Origin: a bacterium
GTDB taxonomy: Archaea > Micrarchaeota > Micrarchaeia > Micrarchaeales > CABMGC01
Assembly (NCBI GenBank): GCA_021829835.1
Contig: JAKBPE010000008.1
Location: forward strand, 1-51,830
Length of the DNA: 51,830 nt
Reading direction: 5' to 3'
The position numbers and the translations under genes are program-made. Under the pieces are notes generated by a model that worked only from the letters and a program-made list of their open reading frames with translations, searched no databases and was not told the origin of the DNA. Shown piece after piece: positions 28,116-35,599 of the stretch. Position 1 is the first letter of the stretch. Every line of letters begins with the position of its first letter.

Positions 28116-28640
28116 TTATCTGCCTTTCACCTTTGGTTTCTTTGCTTGCAGCCTGTCGAGTTTTCCTAGCGAATAATAAGATAGTACCAAATTTACCAGT
28201 ATTGCTATTCCTACCAGCCATTCCTGGTTTGATGCTACAAAAGAGATTGCTCCGCTTACGCCAATAATATTTACGCCGATGCCGTATAGAATTGTTGAGA
28301 GTATTGGGGAGCTGCAACCGCAGCTTGTAATCAAGCCTCCTGCTATGGTAGTGATTGCGCTCGTGGCCCCTTCTCCTGCCGCAAGGATGCGGTTTTTGAA
28401 GGAAATATGAATCTGGTATATGCTTATTGTCATAAGAAGCGAAGAGGTGAGTGCAAGCACGTATATGAAATAAGAAGGCAGTGTTATCAGGAAGAGTCCA
28501 TGACTGCTTGCAGTTATAAGAAAATGAATCAGGAAGTAGTAGAGTATTGAAATTAGAGCAAACGCCAGAATCATTATAGGAGAGGAAAATATGCGCTTGA
28601 GAAATATGTATCTCATTTTATTTTGGATGTGTTTGGGCAT
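28116..28640 (-). CDS. Four-helix membrane protein with a CxC motif, partner of DUF929
   Basis: The 174-residue product has about four membrane helices and a conserved-looking GGLITSCGCSSPIL segment, with Cys107 and Cys109 at the start of the third helix. The ATG at 28640 is two bases after the DUF929 stop, and a TTG at 28646 overlaps that stop as TTGA; either start keeps the two genes coupled. The CxC pair beside a CxxC-containing secreted neighbour suggests a membrane step in thiol-disulfide exchange or metal handling. The family is not one I can name and the role is inferred. Confidence 0.8.
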   Translation of the reverse strand: MPKHIQNKMRYIFLKRIFSSPIMILAFALISILYYFLIHFLITASSHGLFLITLPSYFIYVLALTSSLLMTISIYQIHISFKNRILAAGEGATSAITTIAGGLITSCGCSSPILSTILYGIGVNIIGVSGAISFVASNQEWLVGIAILVNLVLSYYSLGKLDRLQAKKPKVKGR

Positions 28641-28642
28641 GT

Positions 28643-29755
28643 TCAATACCCGTTTGCACGCTCAATGGCTTTTATTGAAGAGAGAGAACATACTGGCGCA
28701 GTATTGTTTATAGAGGCACATACCATTGCCACGTAGAGGTCTGCGGCTGCATATTCGACTAAGCCGAAGGAGGAATTGTTTGGATTAGACAGCTGTGCGA
28801 GAACCTCAGCGTGGGTCATGTTTGTAAGCTGGTATTCGTTGTTTCCTATGGCGTTTCCTACATCTACGGCATCTGCACCGCCGAGCTGATAATCTCCCCA
28901 TATAGTATATGGAGTTCCCTGGAATGCAGTTGCCTGAACTCTGCTGAGATTTAGTATGTAGTCGAAGGAGTCTATATATGCGTTATTTCCTGTTGCATTC
29001 ACATTTTCTTGTATTATAGGTATTGGATTAAGGGCAAAACCTTCGCGTATAGGGTGCGTGTCCTCTATTGCTATGAAGTTCAGGTATTTGCTGTTGTAGA
29101 ATGAACCGAAATCATCTGAAGATTGGTTGTATTTTCCAGGTGCCCAATATAGGGTAGGAAAATTGGAATCTCCGAAGGAACTGTAGCCTTTGAACAGCGT
29201 AGAGAAGTTACCGAATCTTGAAAGAGCCAGAGCCATTGCCCATCTGTTCTCTCCGCAGAAGAAGCAGGTTATTGAACCCAGATAGATTACTGAAGGCTTT
29301 CCGTTTACTATAAATGCAGGTACTTTGTTTGCCGTGACTCCACCAACAAGGTTGCCGAATGTTCCATTCAGATACATGGCTCCTGCTTTTTCGAAATATG
29401 AGTCAGGAGCATTGTTTATTATTGAAAGTTCTGAAGAATTAAGCTGTGTGTTTATTCCGGTAAGTCTCTGCCCGAAGGACATGTTTGTAGTTATTGGTGG
29501 GTCGGTAGGCAGATAATAGAGTGGAGTTATAAGACTGCTAGTTATGTTGTATTTTGCATAGGATGCCTTGGATGGGACTGAAGATCCGGTACTGTTTATA
29601 TACACGGTTTTATAGACAATCTCAGCTTTCTGCATGAAGGAATATGAGGATAGAACTATGGCAACCAAGCTTATCACTATTGCCAGATAGCATAATCGCA
29701 TGAGTCGCTTTGTTGTTACTGTTTGTCCTTTTTGTATCCTTCTGTTTTTCGGCAT
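28643..29755 (-). CDS. DUF929-family secreted thioredoxin-fold protein
   Basis: The 370-residue product has an N-terminal membrane anchor (about residues 20-40) and then an extracellular domain. VIYLGSITCFFCGENRWAMALALSRFG carries a CxxC (Cys164, Cys167) in a thioredoxin-like strand-helix, followed by a Thr/Pro-containing YTIWGDYQL region. This is the pattern of the archaeal DUF929 family, seen mainly in acidophilic archaea. Many N-x-S/T sites support an external location. AAGGAT precedes the ATG, and TATA-like sequences lie in the region shared with the divergent tatD gene. It is followed at once by the CxC membrane protein. A role as a periplasm-like oxidoreductase is plausible but unproven. 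Confidence 0.85.
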   Translation of the reverse strand: MPKNRRIQKGQTVTTKRLMRLCYLAIVISLVAIVLSSYSFMQKAEIVYKTVYINSTGSSVPSKASYAKYNITSSLITPLYYLPTDPPITTNMSFGQRLTGINTQLNSSELSIINNAPDSYFEKAGAMYLNGTFGNLVGGVTANKVPAFIVNGKPSVIYLGSITCFFCGENRWAMALALSRFGNFSTLFKGYSSFGDSNFPTLYWAPGKYNQSSDDFGSFYNSKYLNFIAIEDTHPIREGFALNPIPIIQENVNATGNNAYIDSFDYILNLSRVQATAFQGTPYTIWGDYQLGGADAVDVGNAIGNNEYQLTNMTHAEVLAQLSNPNNSSFGLVEYAAADLYVAMVCASINNTAPVCSLSSIKAIERANGY

Positions 29756-29841
29756 TTAGGCTATCCTTTTATTTCAAATTATTGATATTATATTTTATAT
29801 ATGAGCATATATAAATTATTAGTTAGGAATTAGGTTGTTCT

Positions 29842-30606
29842 TTGGAGAATTTATCTCAGATAACCACTAGGAGAGTTAGTCTTGAAGAAGAAATACCTTT
29901 TACAGATGCACACTGCCATCTTGACCTCTTTTCTGAGCCAGAAAAGATATTTATGGAGGCACGGAAGGCAGGAGTAGGGATAGTTATAACCGCAGGGGGA
30001 AATTCGGAAGGTAACATCAAGACATTAGACATCGTACATGGTGGAATCTATGGAGTGGTAGGAATAAGCCCAGAATTTATGCTTCTGGAAGCGTGGAAAA
30101 TAGAGGAATTGAAGGATATTTTAAAGAGGAATAAGAATATCATAGGAATAGGAGAAATAGGGCTCGATGCTGTGATGGCAGAAAAATCTCCTCTTGAAAT
30201 TCAGGAAAAAGGTTTCATAAAGCAACTTGAAATAGCTTCATCAATGGAGATTCCTGTAGTGATCCATTCGAGAAAATCGCTGAGCAGGACATTTGAAATA
30301 CTGAAGGAATCTGCGATTAAGAATGTTGTTTTCCATTATTTTGAAGGCAATGAGAATGATGCCAAAGCTGCGGAGAAAGAAGGCTGGCTGGTTTCAATAC
30401 CGCCTATAGAATCATCAAGGCTTAAAAGAGTGATAAAAGTTCTTGATATAGAAAGCATTGTTGCTGAGACAGATTCGCCTGCAGTGGGAAGAAACCCTGC
30501 TGATGTCTTGTCGGTAATTGAAAAAATAGCTGAACTTAAAGGTATATCAACAGTAGAGACAGGCGAAAGAATGACCAAAACCATTAAAGAATACTTCTAC
30601 GTATAA
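29842..30606 (+). CDS. tatD: TatD-family metal-dependent deoxyribonuclease
   Basis: The 254-residue TIM-barrel hydrolase acts as a Mg-dependent 3'-5' nuclease in its family. Metal ligands are visible as TDAHCHLD (HxH), GEIGLDA, PVVIHSRK, VVFHYF and AETDSP in the canonical order. The start is a TTG at 29842; no ATG exists before the HxH motif, and a CATATATAAAT box lies about 30 bases upstream. The length is normal for the family. The stop is seven bases before the tRNA-Arg gene, so the two may be co-transcribed. Confidence 0.9.
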   Translation: MENLSQITTRRVSLEEEIPFTDAHCHLDLFSEPEKIFMEARKAGVGIVITAGGNSEGNIKTLDIVHGGIYGVVGISPEFMLLEAWKIEELKDILKRNKNIIGIGEIGLDAVMAEKSPLEIQEKGFIKQLEIASSMEIPVVIHSRKSLSRTFEILKESAIKNVVFHYFEGNENDAKAAEKEGWLVSIPPIESSRLKRVIKVLDIESIVAETDSPAVGRNPADVLSVIEKIAELKGISTVETGERMTKTIKEYFYV

Positions 30607-30613
30607 TGTATGA

Positions 30614-30711
30614 GGGCCCGTAGCTCAGCTTGGACAGAGCGGCAGACTTCTAATCTGATGGTCGCGGGTTCAAAGAAGTTCTCAGGAATTTTGAAAATCC
30701 CGCCGGGCCCG
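30614..30711 (+). tRNA. tRNA-Arg (anticodon TCT) with an intron in the T-loop
   Basis: The acceptor arms GGGCCCG (30614-30620) and CGGGCCC (30704-30710) pair perfectly, with G as discriminator. The D-stem GCTC/GAGC and anticodon loop CTTCTAA give anticodon TCT. The T-stem GCGGG (30664-30668) pairs with CCCGC (30699-30703), but 30 bases lie between them instead of seven. Removing about 23 bases (roughly 30674-30696) restores the loop TTCAAAT. The inserted part starts and ends inside complementary TTCAAA and TTTGAA, which fits a bulge-helix-bulge splice site. The exact cut is ambiguous by a base or two because of repeated A. The CCA end is not encoded. The top pair of the anticodon stem is G-A. 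Confidence 0.88.
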
Positions 30712-30727
30712 AATTCAGGTGTTTTAT

Positions 30728-30997
30728 ATGACAGATGAAGACAAAAAGCATGAGGAGACAATATCCCAGATAAAGCAGCAGATAGATGTATTGCTGAATG
30801 ACAACAGCGTGCCTAGGAACGTAAAGAGTGCACTTGACGAGGCAAAAGGCGCCTTGGAAAAGGATGATGGCTACGCAGTAAAAGCATCAAATGCAACCTA
30901 CAAGATAGATGAGGTAAGCAATGATATCAACCTTCCACCATATGCAAGAACAGTTATATGGAATATACTAAGTCTGCTTGAATCAGTAAAGGATTGA
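30728..30997 (+). CDS. UPF0147 family protein
   Basis: The 89-residue acidic helical protein matches the archaeal UPF0147 pattern: a charged N-terminal helix, NDNSVPRNVKSALDEAKGAL and LPPYARTVIWNILSLLESV. Its function is not known. The ATG at 30728 has AGGTG six bases upstream, 17 bases after the end of tRNA-Arg. The MGMT gene starts one base after its stop, so the pair forms an operon. Confidence 0.88.
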   Translation: MTDEDKKHEETISQIKQQIDVLLNDNSVPRNVKSALDEAKGALEKDDGYAVKASNATYKIDEVSNDINLPPYARTVIWNILSLLESVKD

Positions 30998-30998
30998 G

Positions 30999-31307
30999 AT
31001 GAAAGTTAAAGATAAGCAGGTTCGGAAACTGCTTAGTCGTTATCATCTCACTGAGTTTGAAACTGAGGTTCTGATAGCAACTGCATTAATTGAAGAAGGC
31101 AAAACAATCACATATAAAGAACTTGCAGCAAGAATAGGCAGACCTTATTCATATAGGGCAGTAGGCAATGCCCTTGGAAAGAATCCTCTTGCACCTGTAA
31201 TACCCTGCCATAGAGTGATAAAAAGCAACGGTGAGTTGGGAGGTTATTCCGGAAAGGGAGGAATACGAAGGAAGGAAAACCTGCTCAGGTCCGAAAAGGC
31301 GATATGA
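30999..31307 (+). CDS. ogt: Methylated-DNA-protein cysteine methyltransferase, catalytic domain only
   Basis: The 102-residue protein transfers alkyl groups from O6-alkylguanine to its own cysteine. The active-site motif is VIPCHRVIKSNG with Cys70, preceded by the helix-turn-helix region (TYKELAARIGRPYSYRAVGNAL) whose Arg flips the base, and followed by GGYSGKGGIRRKENLL. It lacks the N-terminal domain of longer Ogt/Ada proteins, as do the smallest MGMT-like proteins. The Cys distinguishes it from alkyltransferase-like proteins that have Trp there. The start lies one base after the UPF0147 stop, with AGGATTGAG overlapping that stop. Confidence 0.9.
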   Translation: MKVKDKQVRKLLSRYHLTEFETEVLIATALIEEGKTITYKELAARIGRPYSYRAVGNALGKNPLAPVIPCHRVIKSNGELGGYSGKGGIRRKENLLRSEKAI

Positions 31308-31453
31308 ATTTTACAGATGTTGTAAGACTCATTTAGACCACTTTTCCTTGCCTTTATAAACGTTATGTTTTTGAGTAGGGCATTAATGAAGCTTATTATA
31401 TCAAGAAAAATAAGAATATTATTGGTAATGCCATGCAATTAGAGAGGGTTAAA

Positions 31454-31888
31454 ATGGAGGGAAGAAAGGAGATATTCCAGACCCCTCTAGGTATGGTTTC
31501 AGTAATGAATCTGAATTTACCAGTAAGTAGCATGGAAGATTTGTCATCTTTTCTTTACAAAGAAAGGATCAGAAAGCTTACAGTTTTTGAAGTTATTAAG
31601 ATCCTGGGAGGCAATGAAAACCTATGGGAGGTTCTTAAAGGAAGAGAGTTTCCACTCGCAGGAAAGAGTGTTCAGGAAAACAGAAACAGTCCACTAGATG
31701 CGGCAATTGATATCCAAAAAGGGAAAGGAATGCCTTTATTGAAGGTTTTTACAGATTTTGAAGAGACACTTTATGGATTCGGATTTAAGCTTAGGGCATG
31801 TGCAGGCTTTGAGCCAATATATACTATTGTAGGAACTGAGAGGTTAATTGCACTTAGAGATCCTGATATTTCAGGAATAAAAAGATGA
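31454..31888 (+). CDS. Unknown protein, first of a tandem family of four
   Basis: The 144-residue soluble protein has no signal peptide. It shares a layout with the next three genes: a helix-rich centre (VFEVIKILGGNENLWEVLKGREF), then a strand-rich part, and a C-terminal block GFEPIYTIVGTERLIALRDP that corresponds to 'N.(I/M/L)VG(I/V)' endings in the others. I chose the ATG at 31454 because a GAGAGGG ribosome-binding-like sequence precedes it; the frame is open from an ATG at 31433. A TATA-like TTTATAAAC near 31353-31361 may be its promoter. The family is not recognised. Confidence 0.72.
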   Translation: MEGRKEIFQTPLGMVSVMNLNLPVSSMEDLSSFLYKERIRKLTVFEVIKILGGNENLWEVLKGREFPLAGKSVQENRNSPLDAAIDIQKGKGMPLLKVFTDFEETLYGFGFKLRACAGFEPIYTIVGTERLIALRDPDISGIKR

Positions 31889-31898
31889 AGTGAGATAT

Positions 31899-32393
31899 AT
31901 GGAAACCACTATAAAAAAACCAGGTATAGAAGAAATAAAGTTTGTAGGAATGAAGGGCGTACATGTTGCAGCAATAGGAAGTACGTCGATAAATAAGCCT
32001 AACTTTTCGCCTGAAAGAATACTGACAGGCGAGGGATTGGTTATGCCTCTATTTCCAGGAATACTGCGGGAAGTTTTGGAGAATAGAGATCTGTTGAATA
32101 TACTTAGAGGAAGGACCTTCATGGTTCAGCCAGAGCCTTATCTTAGTATAAATGACCATGACTATAGGGGCAGATACAGATTAAAAGAGGGAGTAATTGA
32201 GAGAGGAGGTATTATATCCGAGAATACAGTAATTATATTTGGGGGAGAGGGGAGATGGTTCCTTAAGGTAATGGGGGATGTGATGACAAGACTTTATGAA
32301 GCCCGTTTTGCAGTAGAAAGAGAGTTTGTTATCAATAAAGAAGAAACTACACGGAGTAGAATAAATACAATAGTAGGAATTAGGCGCGAGTGA
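31899..32393 (+). CDS. Unknown protein, second of a tandem family of four
   Basis: The 164-residue product resembles the previous one: ILREVLENRDLLNILRGRTFMV aligns with the first member's FEVIKILGGNENLWEVLKGREF, and the end INTIVGIRRE aligns with YTIVGTER. It is rich in charged residues and beta-strands and has no membrane segment. The ATG at 31899 follows AAGTGAG; a GTG at 31890 is also in frame. It starts ten bases after the first member, so both probably share one message. A hairpin-plus-T-run terminator follows about 50 bases downstream. Confidence 0.72.
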   Translation: METTIKKPGIEEIKFVGMKGVHVAAIGSTSINKPNFSPERILTGEGLVMPLFPGILREVLENRDLLNILRGRTFMVQPEPYLSINDHDYRGRYRLKEGVIERGGIISENTVIIFGGEGRWFLKVMGDVMTRLYEARFAVEREFVINKEETTRSRINTIVGIRRE

Positions 32394-32445
32394 GATGTGT
32401 CTAAGACAATAAACAGTTCATAGTTGGTAATGGGACAATAGTAAT

Positions 32446-32475
32446 CTGCTAAAAGGAATTTTTAGCAGTTTTATT
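32446..32475 (+). terminator. Perfect hairpin followed by T-rich run
   Basis: CTGCTAAAA (32446-32454) and TTTTAGCAG (32460-32468) form a perfect nine-base-pair stem with loop GGAAT, followed at once by TTTTATTATA. This looks like a factor-independent terminator after the first two paralogues. The trailing T/A run may also serve as TATA box for the third. Confidence 0.6.
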
Positions 32476-32509
32476 ATACCCACATGTTGAAAAAGAAATT
32501 GGTGGGATT

Positions 32510-33049
32510 GTGCTGAATTTTGAGAGGAAGCTGGAAGGATTTAGTAATGAAAGACATATATTTTTTGATAGGATAGACGCGGGGGCACAGCGTGGTTTCT
32601 TTGTGGCTAACAGAAGTATGGACTTTGATAGATCATTAAAGATATTAGAAGCATCTGGCCTGAAGATGCCTAGAGTTCTTGATATAATTAGGCATGGAAG
32701 CGAAGATGAAGCATTATTTAGAAAGATAGTGGGAAGATTCTGGGTAGGGGATTCTCATGAAATTGGAGAAATAAATACAGAATATGTTTTCAATAGAGAT
32801 AAACTAGTTGAGCGTGGGGCAGATATAGATATAAATAGGGGAATTTTTATACACGCGGGAAAGGGCCCACGTATACTAGAAGTGCATGGAGATAGATATG
32901 CTAATTATTACAGAAGGAGATTTGATTTATATGGAAATGACGGTTCAGACATGATCCCAAATATGGTAGTCGGGATTAGAGATGGAGGTATAATTCCCAT
33001 GAAGATCCTGGGTTTTGACTCATTCGCTGGAGTCTTAAGGCGGGCGTGA
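32510..33049 (+). CDS. Unknown protein, third of a tandem family of four
   Basis: The 179-residue soluble protein begins at a GTG with GGTGG just upstream and a TTATTATAC box about 35 bases before. Central MPRVLDIIRHGSEDEALFRKIVGRFWVG aligns with the helical centre of its neighbours. ILEVHGDRYANYYRRRFDL followed by NMVVGIRDGG matches the second member's FLKVMGDVMTRLYEARFAV and NTIVGIRRE. No catalytic motif stands out. It has its own promoter-like region and so may be expressed separately. Confidence 0.72.
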   Translation: MLNFERKLEGFSNERHIFFDRIDAGAQRGFFVANRSMDFDRSLKILEASGLKMPRVLDIIRHGSEDEALFRKIVGRFWVGDSHEIGEINTEYVFNRDKLVERGADIDINRGIFIHAGKGPRILEVHGDRYANYYRRRFDLYGNDGSDMIPNMVVGIRDGGIIPMKILGFDSFAGVLRRA

Positions 33050-33158
33050 AACATAGTCAGGATTGCGTATTGCTTAAATTTTCTTAATATCCATCATTTG
33101 AAGCAGAATTGCAGATAGCCTTTTATATGAGTACAGATGCAAAATAGGTAGAGACGTT

Positions 33159-33716
33159 ATGGAAGTTAGTTTGAAGACCTTTAGACCGCAGGAAGTTTCA
33201 GGCTTATTCGCTGGAAGGCGGGATGGATTTCACATTATGCGGAAGGAGGATAATGTAGATTATAGAAATTGGAAAGAAACGCTTGACAAAGCTATGCTTA
33301 AGCCAGTTAGTTTGGAATATGTTTTGGAAAAGCTTATGCGTGAAGACTTCAGATTTGTTAGATATAGAATGCAAGGGCTCGCATTTTATGTCGTAGGGGG
33401 AGATGGGAATTCATCAATAATAAATTACAACGACACCAAGACTAGAGGAATCTTTAGGATGTTGACTGATCGAAGAGGATCTATCGTTAAAATCAGGAAG
33501 GTGGATGACAGGAAGGTAGAGAACCCAGAACATATGATTTTTATAAATGGCAATGATACTAGGCCTATTGTGCTGAGGATAATCGAGGATAGCCCGAGAT
33601 ACAGATTTGCACTTACCGATGATTCAGTAATGCCAAGTATAGTGAATTGTTTAGTCGGTGTTCCTAAAATAGAGGAGAGTAGAGCTAAGATAATAGACCT
33701 TCTCAGAAAACAATAG
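33159..33716 (+). CDS. Unknown protein, fourth of a tandem family of four
   Basis: The 185-residue soluble protein shares the family plan: LEYVLEKLMREDFRFVRYRM in the centre, PIVLRIIEDSPRYRFALTDD in the second half and NCLVGVPKIE near the end. It is the most divergent member and has an additional 15-residue C-terminal tail. A TTTTATATG box lies about 34 bases before the ATG. The gene converges on the lipoprotein operon. No function can be assigned from sequence. Confidence 0.72.
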   Translation: MEVSLKTFRPQEVSGLFAGRRDGFHIMRKEDNVDYRNWKETLDKAMLKPVSLEYVLEKLMREDFRFVRYRMQGLAFYVVGGDGNSSIINYNDTKTRGIFRMLTDRRGSIVKIRKVDDRKVENPEHMIFINGNDTRPIVLRIIEDSPRYRFALTDDSVMPSIVNCLVGVPKIEESRAKIIDLLRKQ

Positions 33717-33854
33717 AAGCTTATTCTTAAGTTATTTTTTAGTATATAAACAACAGAAGGCAGTTTTCTCACTTTTGTTTACTAAGTGTGGTATAAAATT
33801 TGGCTTGTGTATATATTATTCAACGAAAGAGTTGAAGCTATTTGTTATTTGGAG

Positions 33855-34658
33855 TTATCTGCCACCATGACCTCCGCCACCGAAGCCTCCGTGCATTCCT
33901 CCGCCGAAGCCTCCTCTTCCGAATCCACCGTAGCCGCCAAAACCTCCGCGGCCATAGCCACCGTAGCCGAAGCCTCCTCTTCCGAATCCTCCTCTGTCAA
34001 AGCCTCCATAGCCGAAGCCTCCCCAGCCGTAGCCGCCCCAGCCGAATCCACCGAAGAATGGGAAGCCAAAACCTCCGAAGAATGGGAATCCAAGGAAAGG
34101 ATAACCGAAGCCATAGCCGTAGCCCATTCCGTAACCCATGCCGTAGCCGCCCATGCCTAGGCCATAAGCTCCACCATATGGATAATAGCCGTTGCCACCA
34201 TAGGCGTAAGGCGAACCGTAGTTATATGGAATTGTGTAATTAGGATTCTGAGTAGCATTTGGAGGAATCTGCTGCTGAGGCATCTGCTGTGGTTCCTGCT
34301 GAGGCATTTGTTGAGATTGCCCTAGTGTCTGCTGATTGTATTGTTGGATCATCTGATTTGTTGGATTATTATTGCTTCCGTTTCCCTGTTGCTGAGGATA
34401 TTGTGTTGTAGGGTAGTTATTAGGTGTGTCGTATCTGTAAGTATAGTAACCTGGACCTGGAGAACATGCATTCAGGCTTAATATCGCAGCCATTCCAGCT
34501 ACAGCAAGGCGTTGTATTGGCCCGGTTCTTGCTATAGGACTTCTGGCTTCCAGATTAGGGTTGTTGCTTCTTAGAACTGATCGCATGTCAATTATGTTAT
34601 ATCTGTTTCCAAATGAGGTATTTTCCCGGTGTTGTCTGGTTTGTAGGGTTGTTTCCAT
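33855..34658 (-). CDS. Lipoprotein-like Gln-rich and Gly/Tyr/Phe-rich surface protein
   Basis: The 267-residue product has an unusually long basic N-terminus (about 48 residues) before a hydrophobic stretch ending AAILSLNAC, which resembles a lipobox. A Tyr/Pro/Asn/Gln-rich linker with QQMPQQEPQQM repeats follows. The second half is made of glycine-rich repeats (GGFG, GYG, GGYGRGGFG) ending in GGHGGR, which would form a flexible or aggregating coat-like segment. AAGGT precedes the ATG. It is the last of four co-directional genes and lies 12 bases after the previous one. Strong low complexity makes any homology search unreliable. Confidence 0.8.
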   Translation of the reverse strand: METTLQTRQHRENTSFGNRYNIIDMRSVLRSNNPNLEARSPIARTGPIQRLAVAGMAAILSLNACSPGPGYYTYRYDTPNNYPTTQYPQQQGNGSNNNPTNQMIQQYNQQTLGQSQQMPQQEPQQMPQQQIPPNATQNPNYTIPYNYGSPYAYGGNGYYPYGGAYGLGMGGYGMGYGMGYGYGFGYPFLGFPFFGGFGFPFFGGFGWGGYGWGGFGYGGFDRGGFGRGGFGYGGYGRGGFGGYGGFGRGGFGGGMHGGFGGGGHGGR

Positions 34659-34670
34659 TTTTTATTACCT

Positions 34671-34991
34671 TTATCTGCGCCAGCCGTAGCCGCCCCAGCC
34701 TCCACGCCAGCCCCCCCAGCCCCAGCCTCCCCACCATCCGCCATAAACAGGCATGAGCATTGGAGCAACAGGATAATAACCATAACCAGGATAGACCCCT
34801 ACAGGATATGGATATGTTACACATCCTTGAAGTAAAAGTGCACCGGCAAGAATTGCTGCACTTATAATGCTTGATCTTCTTACAGAAGGTCTTCTTTCAG
34901 TGCTTATGGGTGGTTGTTCTCCCCTTTGTAGAACTTTGATTTCTAATGCGTTTATAGGTTGTCTGGTTCGCATTGTTGTTTCATTTGCCAT
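34671..34991 (-). CDS. Small lipoprotein-like Gly/Trp/Tyr-rich protein
   Basis: The 106-residue product starts at the ATG at 34991, which has GGTGA five bases upstream; an in-frame ATG at 35027 lies inside the previous gene. A charged N-terminus of about 45 residues precedes AAILAGALLLQGC, a good lipobox-like end. The mature part is Tyr/Pro/Val-rich and then Gly/Trp-rich (GGWWGGWGWGGWRGGWGG). It is paralogous in layout to the genes on either side. Confidence 0.8.
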   Translation of the reverse strand: MANETTMRTRQPINALEIKVLQRGEQPPISTERRPSVRRSSIISAAILAGALLLQGCVTYPYPVGVYPGYGYYPVAPMLMPVYGGWWGGWGWGGWRGGWGGYGWRR

Positions 34992-35008
34992 TTGTTTCAC
35001 CTTTTTAA

Positions 35009-35584
35009 TCAGTTTCTCTGTATGCATTGTAGGGCTTGGGAGCCAGTATTGTATACGTTCCCATAATTTACATTGTAGTTTATATCATAATAAGTACCGC
35101 ATTGGTTATAGCCTATGCCATTATTGGTGCCGTTATTGTTTTCTTGGGATATTGGTGGCAATGAAGGCTGTTGGTATTTAGGCGTAGACTGTTGACCTGG
35201 AGAATAACTGTTGTTTTGGTATAGTGGCGCCTGTGGCTGTGGATTTACAGGAGAATACCCAGGAGGATAGTATCCCGGATAGTAGCTGTTGCCCGGAGAA
35301 GTCTGTGGCTGTTGATAATTAGGTGTTGTGGGAGTTGGGCGATAGCCTTGAGGATATTGTTGGTATGTTCCAGGGTAAGTGCCATAATAGCCAGGATATG
35401 CTGATCCCGGATATGGTGTACATCCTTGCTGTAGAAGAAGAGCACCGGAAAGAATTGCAGTTGGTAGGAGCCATGCTGGATTCCTTCTGGTTTTCTGGGC
35501 TGACATAATATCAGCCTTTTCTACCGTAAGGTCAGAGATGGTCCTTTCCTTGATTTGGATTGTAGTGTTTGTTTTTGTTATCAT
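35009..35584 (-). CDS. Lipoprotein-like Pro/Tyr/Gln-rich protein with shared C-terminal tail
   Basis: The 191-residue product has a charged N-terminus, then AILSGALLLQQGC as lipobox-like sequence. The mature protein is Pro/Tyr/Gln/Ser-rich (YPGYYPPGYSP), suggesting an extended fibre. The C-terminal block NNGIGYNQCGTYYDINYNVN and final LQCIQRN closely match the end of the adjacent 316-residue protein, with two extra Cys residues here. AGGTG lies six bases before the ATG. It is the second gene of the four-gene operon. Confidence 0.8.
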   Translation of the reverse strand: MITKTNTTIQIKERTISDLTVEKADIMSAQKTRRNPAWLLPTAILSGALLLQQGCTPYPGSAYPGYYGTYPGTYQQYPQGYRPTPTTPNYQQPQTSPGNSYYPGYYPPGYSPVNPQPQAPLYQNNSYSPGQQSTPKYQQPSLPPISQENNNGTNNGIGYNQCGTYYDINYNVNYGNVYNTGSQALQCIQRN

Positions 35585-35599
35585 GTTTGCACCTGTTTA

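Noticed and set aside
33880-34120. Short repeated units resembling a CRISPR array
   Set aside because: The units are in-frame glycine codons (GGCTTCGG-like) without fixed repeat and spacer lengths.
33786-34160. A 124-codon Ala/Ser/Glu-rich frame opposite the Gly-rich lipoprotein
   Set aside because: It is the mirror of GGX repeats on the other strand; the Gly-rich frame has a ribosome-binding site, a lipobox and operon context.
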